A stretch of DNA of 64,000 nucleotides. Source: Oreohelix idahoensis (taxonomy: Eukaryota; Mollusca; Gastropoda; Stylommatophora; Oreohelicidae). A program made the translations under genes and the position numbers. Below are positions 50,244 through 62,630 of this stretch, in pieces (the stretch's first letter is position 1; every line of letters starts with the position of its first letter). The notes beneath the pieces are model-generated. The model did not search any database. It was not told the DNA's origin and worked only from the letters and a program-made list of their open reading frames with translations. The DNA lies in the NCBI GenBank assembly GCA_024509875.1, contig JAMPIV010018969.1, positions 1-64,000 of the forward strand. Direction: 5' to 3'.

Positions 50244-53200
50244 ATTTGTTGATGAAATGGGACGAGTAAGCATGTTGCGAGGAATATTACGTATGTAAAG
50301 CGTACATGAAACTTATAAATTATGATCACAAATAAAGAACACACGTAGACGCTGTGTAACCATATAAAATGTTTGGGATCAGTAACAATGACTTGGATGT
50401 TGGATTACAATGTTAATGGCGGTTGACATCTGTTGATCCTTTAATCAAGGGGTTTCGTTTGAACGTTTTTAACTACATATAATGTTATGCACTGATAATG
50501 ACTGCGAGTCATACATTTGTTATTTTGACTTCCAACAACTTGGTGCTATGAACAGATCAGCCTAAAAACCATTTAACAATGAAAGTGAGGCTGACGATAG
50601 TTATGATGAAGATGATGATGCTACGCTCCACGCAAAGTTTAAAGGTGATGAGTGAGTGAATGAATAACTTTTTAACTACCGTCTGATAATATAATGTTCC
50701 CACACTACTTGTATAAATTACACCGAGGTTTTAGGTAGTTCAACGAAAAGACAAGGAACACAGACAGGGTTACAAGCATTTTAAACGGCTGGCTTGAAAT
50801 TATCCTAATAAATCTAGGCGTGAAAGTATCTTGTTGACTGAAAATGTGGACGTTTTATCAGACACCCAGTTTCACGAGGACGTACTTGGTAAAGCCAGGC
50901 ATTGTTGTTCGAACACTTCTATTCAGGAAGTGGGCGTACTATCCATGTCAGAGACGCGTCCCTTTCTCGGAGTGTGCCATGATTATCCGCGCCTTTTGTT
51001 GTAATTTATTGCTGTTTGATGCGTGATGCCATATGATGATGGATGGTATCCGCATGTCTGGTTTTGTGTAGTGTGCAGATGTGTTCAGTCAAACAATGTT
51101 CATACAAAAATAACAGGGCAATCCACATAGGACGTCAGTAAACTCACGACGTATAAAGTCAATGATTCTTGTAACAGCCGTTGACGTTTTTCTTCATTAT
51201 TTATTGTGGACGCTCTGACTTCAGCAAGACAAACACGTCTGCCGAAGTATAAATAATGTCCTCAAAAATATCCTCTAGATAATAACGGTTTTCCAAACCT
51301 AGTTCATTTAACAAAGTAGCAAGTAATGGTCCTTGGGACCTGCATCAACCGATGCAGTACAATACAGCGACATGTGAGCTGGGAAAACATCTCGTGACGA
51401 CGACTTTCGAAGACAGGCTATGAATCGAAATCGCTCACGACCAAAAATCGATAGAGTTAATGAAAAAGTCAATTTACCTTGCCTTCAGGAATTACACAGA
51501 AATATCACGCCTCCCGACATGTGGGAAACACTAGAGGTATTATCTCGAATAAACGAAATATCCATTAAGAGGACTACACATCCCTGACAGAACAAAAAAT
51601 AGCGGAGATCCCCTCTTCAACGAGGCATCTCTTTCGCCATTCAAATCGCTCACTCCACTAGTGGTGGGCGGAAACCGATCGACCAAAAAACAAGACCAGT
51701 CATGCGCAGTCCAGCGCAAAAAGACCACAGCTCAAAACTTAACTGCATTCAATACCAACGCGGGAAGACAAATGCTTACCGAGAAAAGTGACTATAAATT
51801 TCAAGCAGTTGTTGCCCTTGCGTTATAAAATAGATATTGTAATAAAACGATGTTGCGAGAATTTATCACGTAACACTGTTCTCATCCAATGAGGGGGATA
51901 ATCTATCAGTGATTCCCTCATCTTTCACCACCTGTCTCAATTTATTGCCTTATCCTTCATCTCTTCTTCACTTAACCCTTCGAAAATAAAGTTCGTTCGT
52001 TCGCTCTTCTTCACCAGGGTGTAAGAGATCCAGGTACTTCTATCTTCGCCTTTCTCGACATCGTCGTCCAAGTTAAGATTATTCAACTACTCCCCAAGAT
52101 GGTTTAATGCCTACTCGCAATTACCTTGATAGGTAAAGGTAATCCCATCGAAAATACTGCCGTAGGGGCATTAAGTGTGAATACCAGGGCTCTTACGCCT
52201 CATCAAATTTCCAAGTGGTTCTCTATCTAAATTGTCAAAGTCTTTACATAGAACACAAAACCAATGGTAACGTTGTGAATTTTAATTCCCATCTTTGCTG
52301 TACCAAATGTGCAATGTAGCTGTCTTTTCTGCATTTGATCTTGCAATAAAGCACGATGAAAATAGTTTTATAAACGGCTGCCCCCTGCAACGTAAAAGAT
52401 AGTAAGTAAAGTAAAACCTCTTACGAAGGGACTAATAGGTGGAGTGGGTGGTCCATTATTGCCGATTGTCCGGAACTTCTGAATTGTGTGTATATATATA
52501 TTCGTGAAAATAGAAATACAGTATGAGGACAGCAATAAACTATAACCCTCACGCTAGTGTCAGTAAAGATTGTGTGCGTGTTCATCGTCGCCACCAGCGT
52601 TACCACTCTGAATTTTGAAAAAAAACCTAAATAACGGTGACTTGGGCTATTTTGGACGATTGTGGGCGAAATGTGGGTGGCTTTCTTCAACTAATGAAGG
52701 AAAATGATACCTAGACGGGAGCAACAAAAAACCTAGATCTAGGTGAATCAACCCAGGAGTGGCAACGCTGGTCGCCACCTACCCGCCGCTTAGCTCATTA
52801 ACTATCAAGACCGCTCATAACATATTCAAACTGCGGGCATAACGTCGGCACTAACAAATTTCGTCCGTTAATTCCGAAATCCGCAAATAAGAAGTTCATT
52901 CAGAATAGGTTTTACAGTACTGGTACAGTAACGTTTCTCACAGTGGCGTATCCTGGTAATGCGAGCTAGGCGTGCTGCTACTTAAAATGAATATGTACGT
53001 CTACTATTTAACTTCTTCCCCTCTTAATTTAAAAACCAACTATATTCAACTACGCAACGATAGTTATTAGGGGTATATGTCAATTATCTCCGAAATACTA
53101 ATTAACTTACAACTTGAAACTCACTGTCAAGGTAATAATCTGCATTTCCGGCAACTAGCACAAATTAATCCCAAAAAACACTGGACGGACAAAGCCGATT

Positions 53201-54639
53201 TTTACAACTCCGAGCGCTGCAAGACCACCGCACGCATGTTCGTATTGTATCGACGTATCTGGCCATGACCCCGATCCACACAAACCAGTCTTCAGACGTG
53301 AATCCGAAAGGGACAGCACGCATTGTGACGGAATTACCCGAGAAACTTCGGGTGATTGTAACCAACCAATAAAAACTGCACTATGAAACGCGTCTGGGAA
53401 ACTGAAACTAGATATACTCGTAGATTCTATGCAGGAAAATCCGTTATCCTGATGCTTGCGGTCCGAAAGCAGAACTTTAGAAGAGAAATATTTTATAGAA
53501 TAATAAATTAAATTTTTATTTTCCTTCGGGCATAGGTGTGCGCAGCACGCACAGCACACATAGAGAATACGCCACTGGTTTCTCAACATTTTTTGTCCAA
53601 CGGTAAATGTAATAATGACCTCTCCAGTGGATATCAGTACACACAGATATACCAGGCAATGAAAAAGCATGATATATGCAAAACTGGTAACAAGTCGAGT
53701 TTACACAAACAGTTCCGTCAACACTAACACAACAGAACTAATCATTCAAAACAACTTTAAACAGAAACGACTGAACCAATGGGCAAAATGGTTTACTGAA
53801 AGTGTCTGGTATAAAGTAATGGTTTACCCAGACAAAAATAACAACATCTGCAAACCGCGACGCATGGGGCAGAGAACTATTTTCCAAAGAAGAAGAGAAC
53901 ACAACACGCTACAGAAGCACTTAAAAAAATTATAAACACCTGACATGAACCTTATTGCCGTAACTATACCCATCCACACAAGACAATTCAGAATTGTGTT
54001 GCTTGCATGCCCAGGACTCACAGGGCTCCCCAACAATCCCCACCCAACAACTACGGAACACAGTCGAATTGTTGTTTTTCATTGGATGCAAAAGAGCGTG
54101 AAGCTCTGGAGCCTTAGTTAAACAAAAAACAACAACACCTCCTTACAACACTGGAGCACAGTATCAGGGACCAATGAAAATTACCAGTGCAACATATCAC
54201 ACATGCCGTAAACGGCGACAAATCATTGTTGTGCGCAAGGCTATCAACCTCATTAATTTTTAAAAAATGTAACAGAAACTGCTGTAACAGCAAAGGGTAC
54301 CAGAGCATAGGCTTCGTGAAAAAAGGCAAATTACAGGGGTAACACACATGCTCCTTAAGAAGTGAAAATGGAAAAATGTCTAAATATGTCTGCGGAATTA
54401 GCGGCGTTCATTCCCCACCTACTAAAAGCTGAGAAAGATAGCTGTTGGGCAAGATTTTAATGGACAGGATTTACGAGCAGTACAAACAGGCAAGAACACT
54501 TGGATTTCACAGTTACAGAACACGAATGTACCTGATAATGAAAAAATACACTGTCACCAGAACAAGCAAAGTGGCTCCAGTACCGTCACAGTAGAATCCG
54601 CTAACAGTTGTTTGACAAATGACATCTTAAGACGGAACA
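50244..54639. other. No recognisable gene; possible unique sequence
   Basis: 4.4 kb without a convincing coding region, RNA gene or repeat family. The longest frame (53155-53670, minus, 171 codons) has no motif I recognise. An AATAAA with TTCG repeats near 51986 is the only pattern noted. It could be host intergenic or intronic DNA. Confidence 0.5.
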
Positions 54640-55210
54640 GAGCAAGATGACGGGGAACAGGAAAGTAGAAAGTGAACTCAGGTGAATAGTGCTGGTCTCA
54701 GGGCATGAAAATGAAAGGGCATTTCGTGTTGAAGGTGTAGCCCTAAAGCTGTCAAAGGAAGGCAGAAGGCATGTTTAGAATGGGAAGAAGTGAGACACGG
54801 ACTAATATCAGTAAGATAAAAGTGCGAAGGAGAAAATACAGATATATGAGTTCATAAGGATAATAAAGAAATGAAGAGAAATATTATCAATCGCTATGCG
54901 TCAACCAATGACAAATAGAAATCGGCGAAAGAAGAATTCTACACCAGACTTCAAAATATAGTAGACAACAAGAAAAATACTTAATAATCTTGATGCGTGA
55001 CTCACACGCAAAGATAGGAACACGCAACAGAGGCTATGAAGAGAGCAAGGGAAAACATGGACTTCGGAGAATGAATTAAAACGGAGAGATATTTAAACAC
55101 TTTTTTCATACTCGGTGAACTTATTGTACGAAGAAGCATGTTTGCACATAGAAGAATAGATCCCAAATGCTGTCACAGCTGTCAGTGTACCTGAAGATGT
55201 TCTCAACTTC
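54640..55210 (+). pseudogene. Decayed LINE endonuclease fragment
   Basis: Short pieces in shifting frames follow the endonuclease of the LINE at 3535 in order: SGHENERAFRVEGVALKLSK, then INRYASTND (compare CYAPTND), KEEFYTRLQNIVD, a DSHAKIGTRNRGYEES segment (compare GDFNAKVG), then NGEIFKHF. Several stops and indels break it. It is the oldest LINE copy in the window. Confidence 0.7.
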
Positions 55211-56418
55211 GTTTAAATCAGGGCTTTTTAACGTAGTTTATGCCATGGACCCCAAGAGGTATGTGGATCACAGGTTAAGAATCCATAGGTTAAATTCTCC
55301 CAAAAGCGGACGACTTAAATAGCCCATCACAGCAGACGACCAGCTCCATGCCTTCTAGTGCCGGGATCGCTGTTAACGAACAACAGAAGAGACTAAGGGA
55401 ATCTCTGGCACTCATAAACCATAATACTCCTTGTAGTGACCACATACGTCAGAGTTATTGCACAATGCACACGTTTCCCTTTTATGGCTCTTTGTTGTTT
55501 TGCAACAGATAAAGGCATTTCTCAAAGTGTCCAGCGTCAACAAATTATACTCCCAGTGCGTAAATTATACCAAATATGACTCTTACCTATATTTATTATA
55601 GTCATATCGTCACAATTTTTAGTATGGAACATTCTTTTGTTTCAGCTGTCTGATCCACAAAAAGTTATTTGTGCTGAGCTTCTAACATTTTCTGTATCCT
55701 TCAGCTGCACTAGGAGCATAGACCTTCAACAAACGCACGCCAGGTCATTATGTCACGTGTCATCAGCTCAAGGTCTTTCCATGTGTTCCTCACCATTTTC
55801 ATTTTAGTCTCCAGTTCTCTTCACCATAAGTTTTAGGTCTTCGTCTCCTACCCTAGGTTTTAGGTCCACCTCTTCGTCTCCTACCCTAGGGATTCCAGAA
55901 CGACTAGATAACAATCACTGAATACATCATTTTTGTTTGTTATGGACCAGTCATGCACCAGCTCGTGCTTCCAGAGCTCAAATAATAATTTGTACCAGTT
56001 GTACTCAACAGCAGCAACAAACAGTGGCCGTTCTCATTCCCCGTGACATGGAGATCAACAACAACATACAATTACCTCAAGAAGCACTCATGATCCCATA
56101 AGATAACTGAAATAAGTTTATATACCACAATATCCTACAACCATTTTTCGTGCTAAACTGGGAACTGCATCTGGCAACCTGGCTTGGCGGCTCAACAGGA
56201 AAAATAAAATTCAACCAAACATGATAATATTCATTTGGCTTAGAAAATTTTAATACTGAAAATTCGCAGCAAGATGAGAAGGCAATGGGAAACGCGATAA
56301 TCTCAAAAGAAAACAAAAAAAGTATATGATGGAATAAAGATAACTGCCAATTCCGTTTTTATTTACATGAACCTAAGAACAACAAAGAGAGTTAGTCTCA
56401 TTCCTCCAAACTAGGTAA
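55211..56418. other. No recognisable gene
   Basis: AT-rich sequence. A stretch near 55225-55290 (TTTTTAACGTAG, CATGGACCCC, GTTAAGAATCC) vaguely resembles ends of hAT-type miniature elements but was not resolved. Confidence 0.4.
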
Positions 56419-56419
56419 C

Positions 56420-56444
56420 TAAAAAAAAAAAAAAAAAAAAAAAA
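56420..56444. repeat. Poly(A) tract
   Basis: A run of about 25 A. No retroposed gene body is recognisable upstream. Confidence 0.9.
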
Positions 56445-56805
56445 AGGAGAAAAATAAGATAAGAGTGAGTCCAAGATAAGGTGCTTGCCACTCACACCCA
56501 AGAGCAGGAAAATCTTGTGTTAAACTTTTCGTCAGCACAAAGGGGTCGCTAAGTCATTGACCCTCAGCAGTTTAGTAAAGTGATCGCGTGACCTCCTGGA
56601 AATACTGATGTATAGATAAAACCCTGAATTCCTATTAGGTGCTGCTCACCACCCAAGAACAGTGTTTCATCTTCTTTTTTTTCACCCGCGAATGAATCAC
56701 TAAAATTATTATTATTATGGTTTTTTTTTTAATATCAAGAAAAAATTTTACCTGTGCAAACTCTTACGGTTCTGGATCAAAAAAGTTTAGTTTACACCAA
56801 GCGCG

Positions 56806-56972
56806 TGGAGTCGGTCATTTATTTTAGTGGAGTCGGTCATTTATTATTTTAGTGGAGTCGGTAATTTATTTTAGTGGAGTCGGTCATGTATTATTTTAGT
56901 GGAGTCGGTCATTTATTTTAGTGGAGTCGGTCATTTATTATTTTAGTGGAGTCGGTCATTTATTTTAGTGGA
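56806..56972. repeat. Minisatellite with alternating 22- and 25-bp units
   Basis: Seven copies of GTGGAGTCGGTCATTTATT..., alternating strictly between a 22-bp form ending TATTTTA and a 25-bp form ending TATTATTTTA. It merges into GAGTCG/CGACTT-rich sequence to about 57110. Confidence 0.92.
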
Positions 56973-57184
56973 GTCAGAGTCGAAAAACTTCCCGACTTCA
57001 ACTCGGAAAGTCATGCCACGTGACTAGTCAAAAAACCGAAACTGGAGTCGGGACTTCTAAAATTTCAGGAGTTGAAGTCAGAATATTTGTTGGCCGACTT
57101 CCACAACCCCTGGTTTACGCAGCAAGAAATAAAAACCGAAGCATTTTCTTGAAGAATTATTTTTAGTATCCCGTTAAGTTCCCC

Positions 57185-57203
57185 TGGGGGGGGGGGGGGG
57201 GGG
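57185..57203. repeat. Poly(G) tract
   Basis: About 19 consecutive G after CCCCT. It may form a quadruplex, and the exact length is likely unreliable in the assembly. Confidence 0.85.
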
Positions 57204-57774
57204 CCTTGGTGAGACAAAGAAAGAATTTGGCTACTGATCCTTTAGGCATGTCGTATAAGCCTACTGAAACGAGGTTGTGCATGAGACTGGCGTCAGTCAT
57301 ATAAAACAAATTGCTACAGGAAACACAACTGCGCATGTCAAAGCTTGGTGCATGCTTCCTGCAAGGGGACTAACTGCCGTGGGGGTTCTACGCTCACATA
57401 AGTAACGAAAAGGAACATGATGATGATGAATTTTATCGCTATTGCATTAGAAAATAGCTATAAAAAAACGGCTACTAATTTCACTCTTATCATGCCGCGA
57501 GCCTGTCGTAAGAAACAATCCAAGAACTAATGCAACGATTTCTAAAAAAAATGTGTATTTGAGATTGTGGCACAAATTTGGCGACCGATTTAAAATTTTA
57601 TTTTAGAAGGATAACAAGTACGGGCTTTGTGCTTGAATACTACTACTACGGTACCAAAAACAAACAAATAAACAACATGACAAATGTCCTTTCCCTGGCA
57701 AAGGTCTTGTGTTCGCATTGTAGGCAATTTTTTTGTCTTTTGTCCTAGTAAGACGCACTATCATGTGTCATCAC
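57204..57774. other. No recognisable feature
   Basis: Nothing coding or repetitive recognised before the LTR of element D. Confidence 0.5.
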
Positions 57775-60190
57775 TGTGGTGAAGTGGGATGTTATAAATA
57801 TTTATAGGGGACTTAGTGTACTGACTGAGATCAGCTGTGAAGGTATCTATATCTATTAAAAGTAGTGTATTATAGATAACCTTACTTGCTACCACATATC
57901 TCTTTATCTCAGTCAGAATTATTCTGGAATAGTGTGATGCTACGTTATGTGTCTAGGGTATGAGTATGGTGAAGTGTAAGTCACAACAACAGACAGATAA
58001 ACAATTTAATTTAATCCACTACTCTTAACAACACTGTGACACTCACATACATATAACACTCTATGAGAATAGCTTAAAGAAGTCACTAGTAACGTTTCAA
58101 ATAACAATATGTATTCATTACTGGCATGAATGAATATGTGTCCTGATTCAACTACAAGGGAACCAGGAATCACAATCAATTTAAATTACAAGTTATGTAC
58201 AGAATGTATTTAATATGAATATTGTAGTGACATATATTATTACCAATGTTCTATGTGTGTCAATTGTGTAGTGGTAAAATGAGGTAATACTGGTTTTGTT
58301 TTGTTCAAGCTCTGTTGGTATTTGTCATCATGACTTCAATAGTTTGTCTTTAGGGATCAGTATTGGAGATGTTCACAGTTCCTGATTTTAAGACAAGTAA
58401 ATTCCCCTCTGAATGGTATTTTTATAAAGTTATTTCTAGATGAGGGGACATAATGTTGAGCTCAGCTGGCCAACTCTGCTTATCTGGAGTGATGGCGGCA
58501 GGAAAGGACTCCTCTGCTCGAATTCTCCTCTGGGCTCAGGAGACACCTCACTGATAGCTAAAAAGACCAAGGAGTATGCTGTCCGACTCTGGATTCAGCA
58601 AATCTCTGACCAGGTGCTGCTCACTACCATCAAGACCACTGTCCCTGAAATCAAGAAGGATGTACCTTCTACTTCATAACTAATTTATATTCTCTTTTTA
58701 CACTGATCACAATACAGCACAAACATTGCGTTCAGAGCGTTAGGCCAACAGTCAGCTTCATTTGAAATACTTTATTCCAGTATTACCCTTCTTAATGGTT
58801 ACTACGCCTCTGCACTTCCAGCATTATTTCTTTCTAGTCCATCATCCAGGTGTCAGTGTACTATTTGGCCATTCCATGCCGTTTTACTTCTCTCCGACAC
58901 CCTCTGTTCAGGCTGGAGCATTATAGGCTTTACCTCACGTTTGCCACTGAACTACACATATATATATACAGGCATAAATCAACAATTCACATTCAATTTT
59001 TCATTAAAAGATACTGAATGGTTCAAGCTTACCACAATTTCATGGAAATAAACACAGATACGTTGATTAGCAATGAATTCTGGCACAAACTGGCACAAAT
59101 TCCGTTCTGCCTATGTTCCAGGCTTTTATTTTAGCAAAAATGTGAGCTGGCTTCAACGTACTGTCGCTTTATCAAGCTTATTTGAATTAGTGGTCTCGAA
59201 CTAACGCTCCCAAGTGTGTATATCAGCGAGACTGGCCAATGAGCCACGTTTCGACAAGTGTTTGAAAAAAATGTTATCTTTTCCCGTCTCCCCCAACAAC
59301 CAAGATAGTATTTATAGCCCGACCAATCGTGGTTAGGCTTTCATTTGTTGCGCTCCAATCAATTTGGAGTTTACATGGTAGGCTATTTATGTAACGTAAG
59401 GTTTTTTCAAACACGTTATAAAAAAAATTTTATGAGCAGAAATGATTTATGCTGTCAGGCACCCCCAATATTTTATTTTGGGTATAATTTATTAATTCCT
59501 GGACTATTTGCGTAACGTTTTACATATTATTTGTCAGCAAACCCTAAGGAACCCAAAAATACTAATTTAAAGGAGCTACGTGGCTGCGTTCAAAATATGC
59601 AATTTCTTCTATCTCCTGTTTAGAAGATGTGCTGTCTGGGTACTGTTATGTGTTCAAACGTAAACCCATATAATGTTGTCTTTTCTAATAAGAGTCTGTT
59701 ATGATTTATAAACCTAACTCTGGGAAAGGGTAGTGTATTTTATCACTGTCCGTCTGAAAAAAAAATTAGTGCATGTAGACTTACACGCGTGATGGTAGTA
59801 ATTGTGTGTATCGCGCGAAGCGGGTTTAGTGTTCGGCTTTCTGCCTCTCCCTTCTCTTTTTATCCCTTTAGTCCATCTGTTCGTTCGTTTTGGTAACGCA
59901 GTATAATTAATGTTAGGGTTAATTTAGGTCATTACGCAGTACGTCTCAATGCTTTTCCAAGAAATACAGCACACGTTTCATTGAAGAAGGCGGGTAATAA
60001 TACAGTAAGCTTTACTATCAACGTGAAAGCGTTACAATTTGCAGACGAAGCAGAAAACAAGGGGGATTTCGAGTACATTCTTTGGGACAGCACTGTCATT
60101 TTACCATTGCTCTTCTCTTTATTAATTTTATTTGTTAGGCTTCATATTTACCTAATAATTTATATATGTGGATTAGAATATTTCATGACA
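57775..60190 (-). repeat. 3' LTR of element D
   Basis: Plus-strand TGTGGTGAAGTGGG...TTTCATGACA, 2416 bp. It is clearly homologous to A's LTRs but with many substitutions and small indels. Confidence 0.92.
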
Positions 60191-60205
60191 CTTCCCCTCT
60201 TAAAA
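60191..60205 (-). promoter_or_regulatory. Polypurine tract of element D
   Basis: Minus strand TTTTAAGAGGGGAAG against the LTR start. Confidence 0.75.
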
Positions 60206-60257
60206 CAGACATTATATGTCAGTCCTTTATTCTATATACACATAGAGAAATTTATTA

Positions 60258-62042
60258 TTATTTCTGGGGTTTACGGTGATTCTCATCACACGGATGGCGG
60301 CTTAAAAAATCCGCTCCCAGATTTGTTTTTCCAGATATATATTCAATGCTAAAATTATATGGAGCCAGAAGCAAAGACCATCGGAGTAACCTAGAGTTCT
60401 CATGCTTAGCCTGTGCTAAAAACGATAAAGGTTTGTGGTCAGTTTGCAACTTAAATGCCTTCCCATATAGATAAATATTGAATTTCTTTATTGCCCATAT
60501 TACTGCAAGACATTCTTTTTCGCTAGTTGAGTAGTTGATTTCAGCTTTATTCAACTTTCTGCTAGCATATGCCACTGGGCTTAATTCCCCATCCAATGCA
60601 TCTGATTTCTGTAGTAAAGTTGCACCTAGCCCAATATTACTTGCATCCGTCCTTACTATGAATTCTTGACTTAAGTCAGGTAATTTCAAAATGGGTTTAC
60701 TTGTGAGCTTTTCCTTCAATTCTTGGTAAGTCATTTCACATTGTGGTGTCCATGTAATGCGATCTGGAAGTCCTTTACGTGTCAATTCCGTTAAAGGTGC
60801 ACATATGGAATTAAAGTTTTTGATATACTTCTGGTAGAAACCACATAATGAGACAAAGGATCTCACGTCCTTCTTGGTTTGTGGTCTCGGGGCTTTCTGT
60901 AGTTTCTCTAAATTCTTTGGGTCAGGGGTCATGTTTCCCTGATAAACTGTGTGTCCCAAAAATTCCAATTCTTTACATCCAACGCAACATTTGGTTGGTC
61001 GGGCTGTTAAATTTGCCTCCCTAAGTCGATCAAACAGCATGTTCAGAGAGTCAATGTGTTCCTCAAATGTTTCTGTTGCTATAAGGATATCATCCATAAA
61101 ATTTGTTATACAGGGATTATTCAGAGGATCCAATAATTTTCTCATCATTCTAGAGAAGACACTAGGCGCATTCTTCAATCCAAATGGCAATCTATTAAAC
61201 TCATAGTGTCCTTCTGAGGTACTAAAAGCTAGGTATGGTCTAACCTCAGGCTTTACTGGAATCTGATAGTATCCTTTACTCAGATCCACTTTTGAGAAAT
61301 ATTTAGCTTTATTTAGTCTGGCAAACAGCTGATTTGTATCCGGCAATGGATCCACCTGTCCTTCTGTAATAGCATTCAGTCTCCTGTAATCTATACAGAG
61401 TCTATGTTCTCCAGAGGGCTTCCTTAAAAGTACAACACCGGAACTATACGAAGACTCACTGTGCGAAATAATTCCTTCCTTCAACAGATAGTCTATCTCT
61501 TCCTTCAAAGCTTTTTCCTTAGCAAACGGAATCGAATATGGTTTCATACAGACAGGTGTGGAGTCTATGAGTTTCATATCATATTCCAATAGGTTTGTAT
61601 GCCCTGGTCGGTCTGTTAACACCTCTGCATGATTATTTAGAACCTGTTGCACTCTCTCTTTCTGAGTTTTCGTTAAATGTGTACTGATTTTCACCTGTGC
61701 TGCTGTCTCACAGGGGTGTAATGGATATTCAAATGATGAAAGTGGTTCCTTTTTCATCTCCATGGCGATGGACAAGGTCAACAAGTGTGTCTCTTCCTGA
61801 TGTTCTCTTTCCAAATATTTCTTCAGGAGATTCACATGATAGATTTTTTCTTTCCCCTTCTTATCTATCTTATAATTTGTTCTAGACACCTTCTCTAGAA
61901 CTGTATATGGACCCTGCCATCCAATTTGTAACTTATTCTGACTCCCGGGCAAAAGAAGCAGTACCTTCTCTCCCACAGCCAAATTTCTGTCTTTCGCCTT
62001 CCTGTTATAATAGGCAGCATGTTTCTTCCTGGCTTGTTTCAA
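60258..62042 (-). CDS. pol: Element D pol: integrase C-terminal domain, RT, RNase H
   Basis: 594 residues, intact, the best pol of this family here. The first about 85 residues are the integrase C-terminal part (VGEKVLLLLPGS, WQGPYTVLEK, YHVNLLKKYLERE). RT has CIDYRRLN, VDLSKGYYQIP, LPFGLKNAPSVF and the catalytic FMDDIL. RNase H has VRTDASNIGLGATLLQ, KECLAVIWAIKKF and TDHKPLSF, and the end GADFLSRHP is present. The upstream part of the integrase C-terminal region is in another frame because of an extra T near 62071. Confidence 0.92.
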   Translation of the reverse strand: MKQARKKHAAYYNRKAKDRNLAVGEKVLLLLPGSQNKLQIGWQGPYTVLEKVSRTNYKIDKKGKEKIYHVNLLKKYLEREHQEETHLLTLSIAMEMKKEPLSSFEYPLHPCETAAQVKISTHLTKTQKERVQQVLNNHAEVLTDRPGHTNLLEYDMKLIDSTPVCMKPYSIPFAKEKALKEEIDYLLKEGIISHSESSYSSGVVLLRKPSGEHRLCIDYRRLNAITEGQVDPLPDTNQLFARLNKAKYFSKVDLSKGYYQIPVKPEVRPYLAFSTSEGHYEFNRLPFGLKNAPSVFSRMMRKLLDPLNNPCITNFMDDILIATETFEEHIDSLNMLFDRLREANLTARPTKCCVGCKELEFLGHTVYQGNMTPDPKNLEKLQKAPRPQTKKDVRSFVSLCGFYQKYIKNFNSICAPLTELTRKGLPDRITWTPQCEMTYQELKEKLTSKPILKLPDLSQEFIVRTDASNIGLGATLLQKSDALDGELSPVAYASRKLNKAEINYSTSEKECLAVIWAIKKFNIYLYGKAFKLQTDHKPLSFLAQAKHENSRLLRWSLLLAPYNFSIEYISGKTNLGADFLSRHPCDENHRKPQK

Positions 62043-62159
62043 ATTTTCATTGGCAAGTTTCCAGCCAGTTTTTTAACCGAGTGGTCAGCTCATTCACATA
62101 TTGGTATGAAGATGTAATGTTTTCCTCTGCCTTTTCATCAGTCCACGTTCTTAACAAAG

Positions 62160-62630
62160 CTACATATGGACCTTTAATTGTGTGGACCTATTTGTCCATG
62201 CACCGGTATGGTCTCTTCCACTTGAAGCTTTATAGTGATGATTTTTCCTCCCAGAATTATCATTCACAAAACGACCGCTACCAATTTTTCTTTTGGGGCT
62301 TTCTCCCCTCTTAAAATTCTTGATGAGCGATTTATCCCCTATACCCTCTTCCTCCAGTTTGTTTAAGTCCGATTGAGGGACTGTCGGCTTATCCTGGGGT
62401 AAGACATCTTTTTGCACTCTCCGCATAGTGGCCATTGTAAAACAGTTAAGTGAAGCTTGTCCGTGAAAAGGGGCTTCCCATTCCATTTGGTCCACTTTAT
62501 CAAATCTATTTTTTTCCTTTTATTGTCAGGCCTGATTTTGCCCCGTGGCGTGTCCAGGTCCTGATCCATGTTCCCACTTGTGGGTGTTCCCTCATGTGCT
62601 ATGCTACACCTTTCTACAAAAGTTCTCAAT
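62160..62630 (-). pseudogene. Element D integrase-region remnant and orphan segment
   Basis: Two frames (62160-62495 and 62363-62629) contain the family-specific sequence (KVDQMEWEAPFHGQASLN, SLIKNFK, GSGRFV) that stands where the integrase catalytic core should be. Extra bases near 62515 and 62620 relative to A break it. No DDE residues are recognisable. Confidence 0.7.

Noticed and set aside
51980..52010. AATAAA plus TTCGTTCG as a gene 3' end
   Set aside because: No coding region ends nearby on either strand.
53155..53670. 171-codon minus-strand frame, possible host gene
   Set aside because: No recognisable domain, an overlapping alternative frame, no supporting splice or promoter context.
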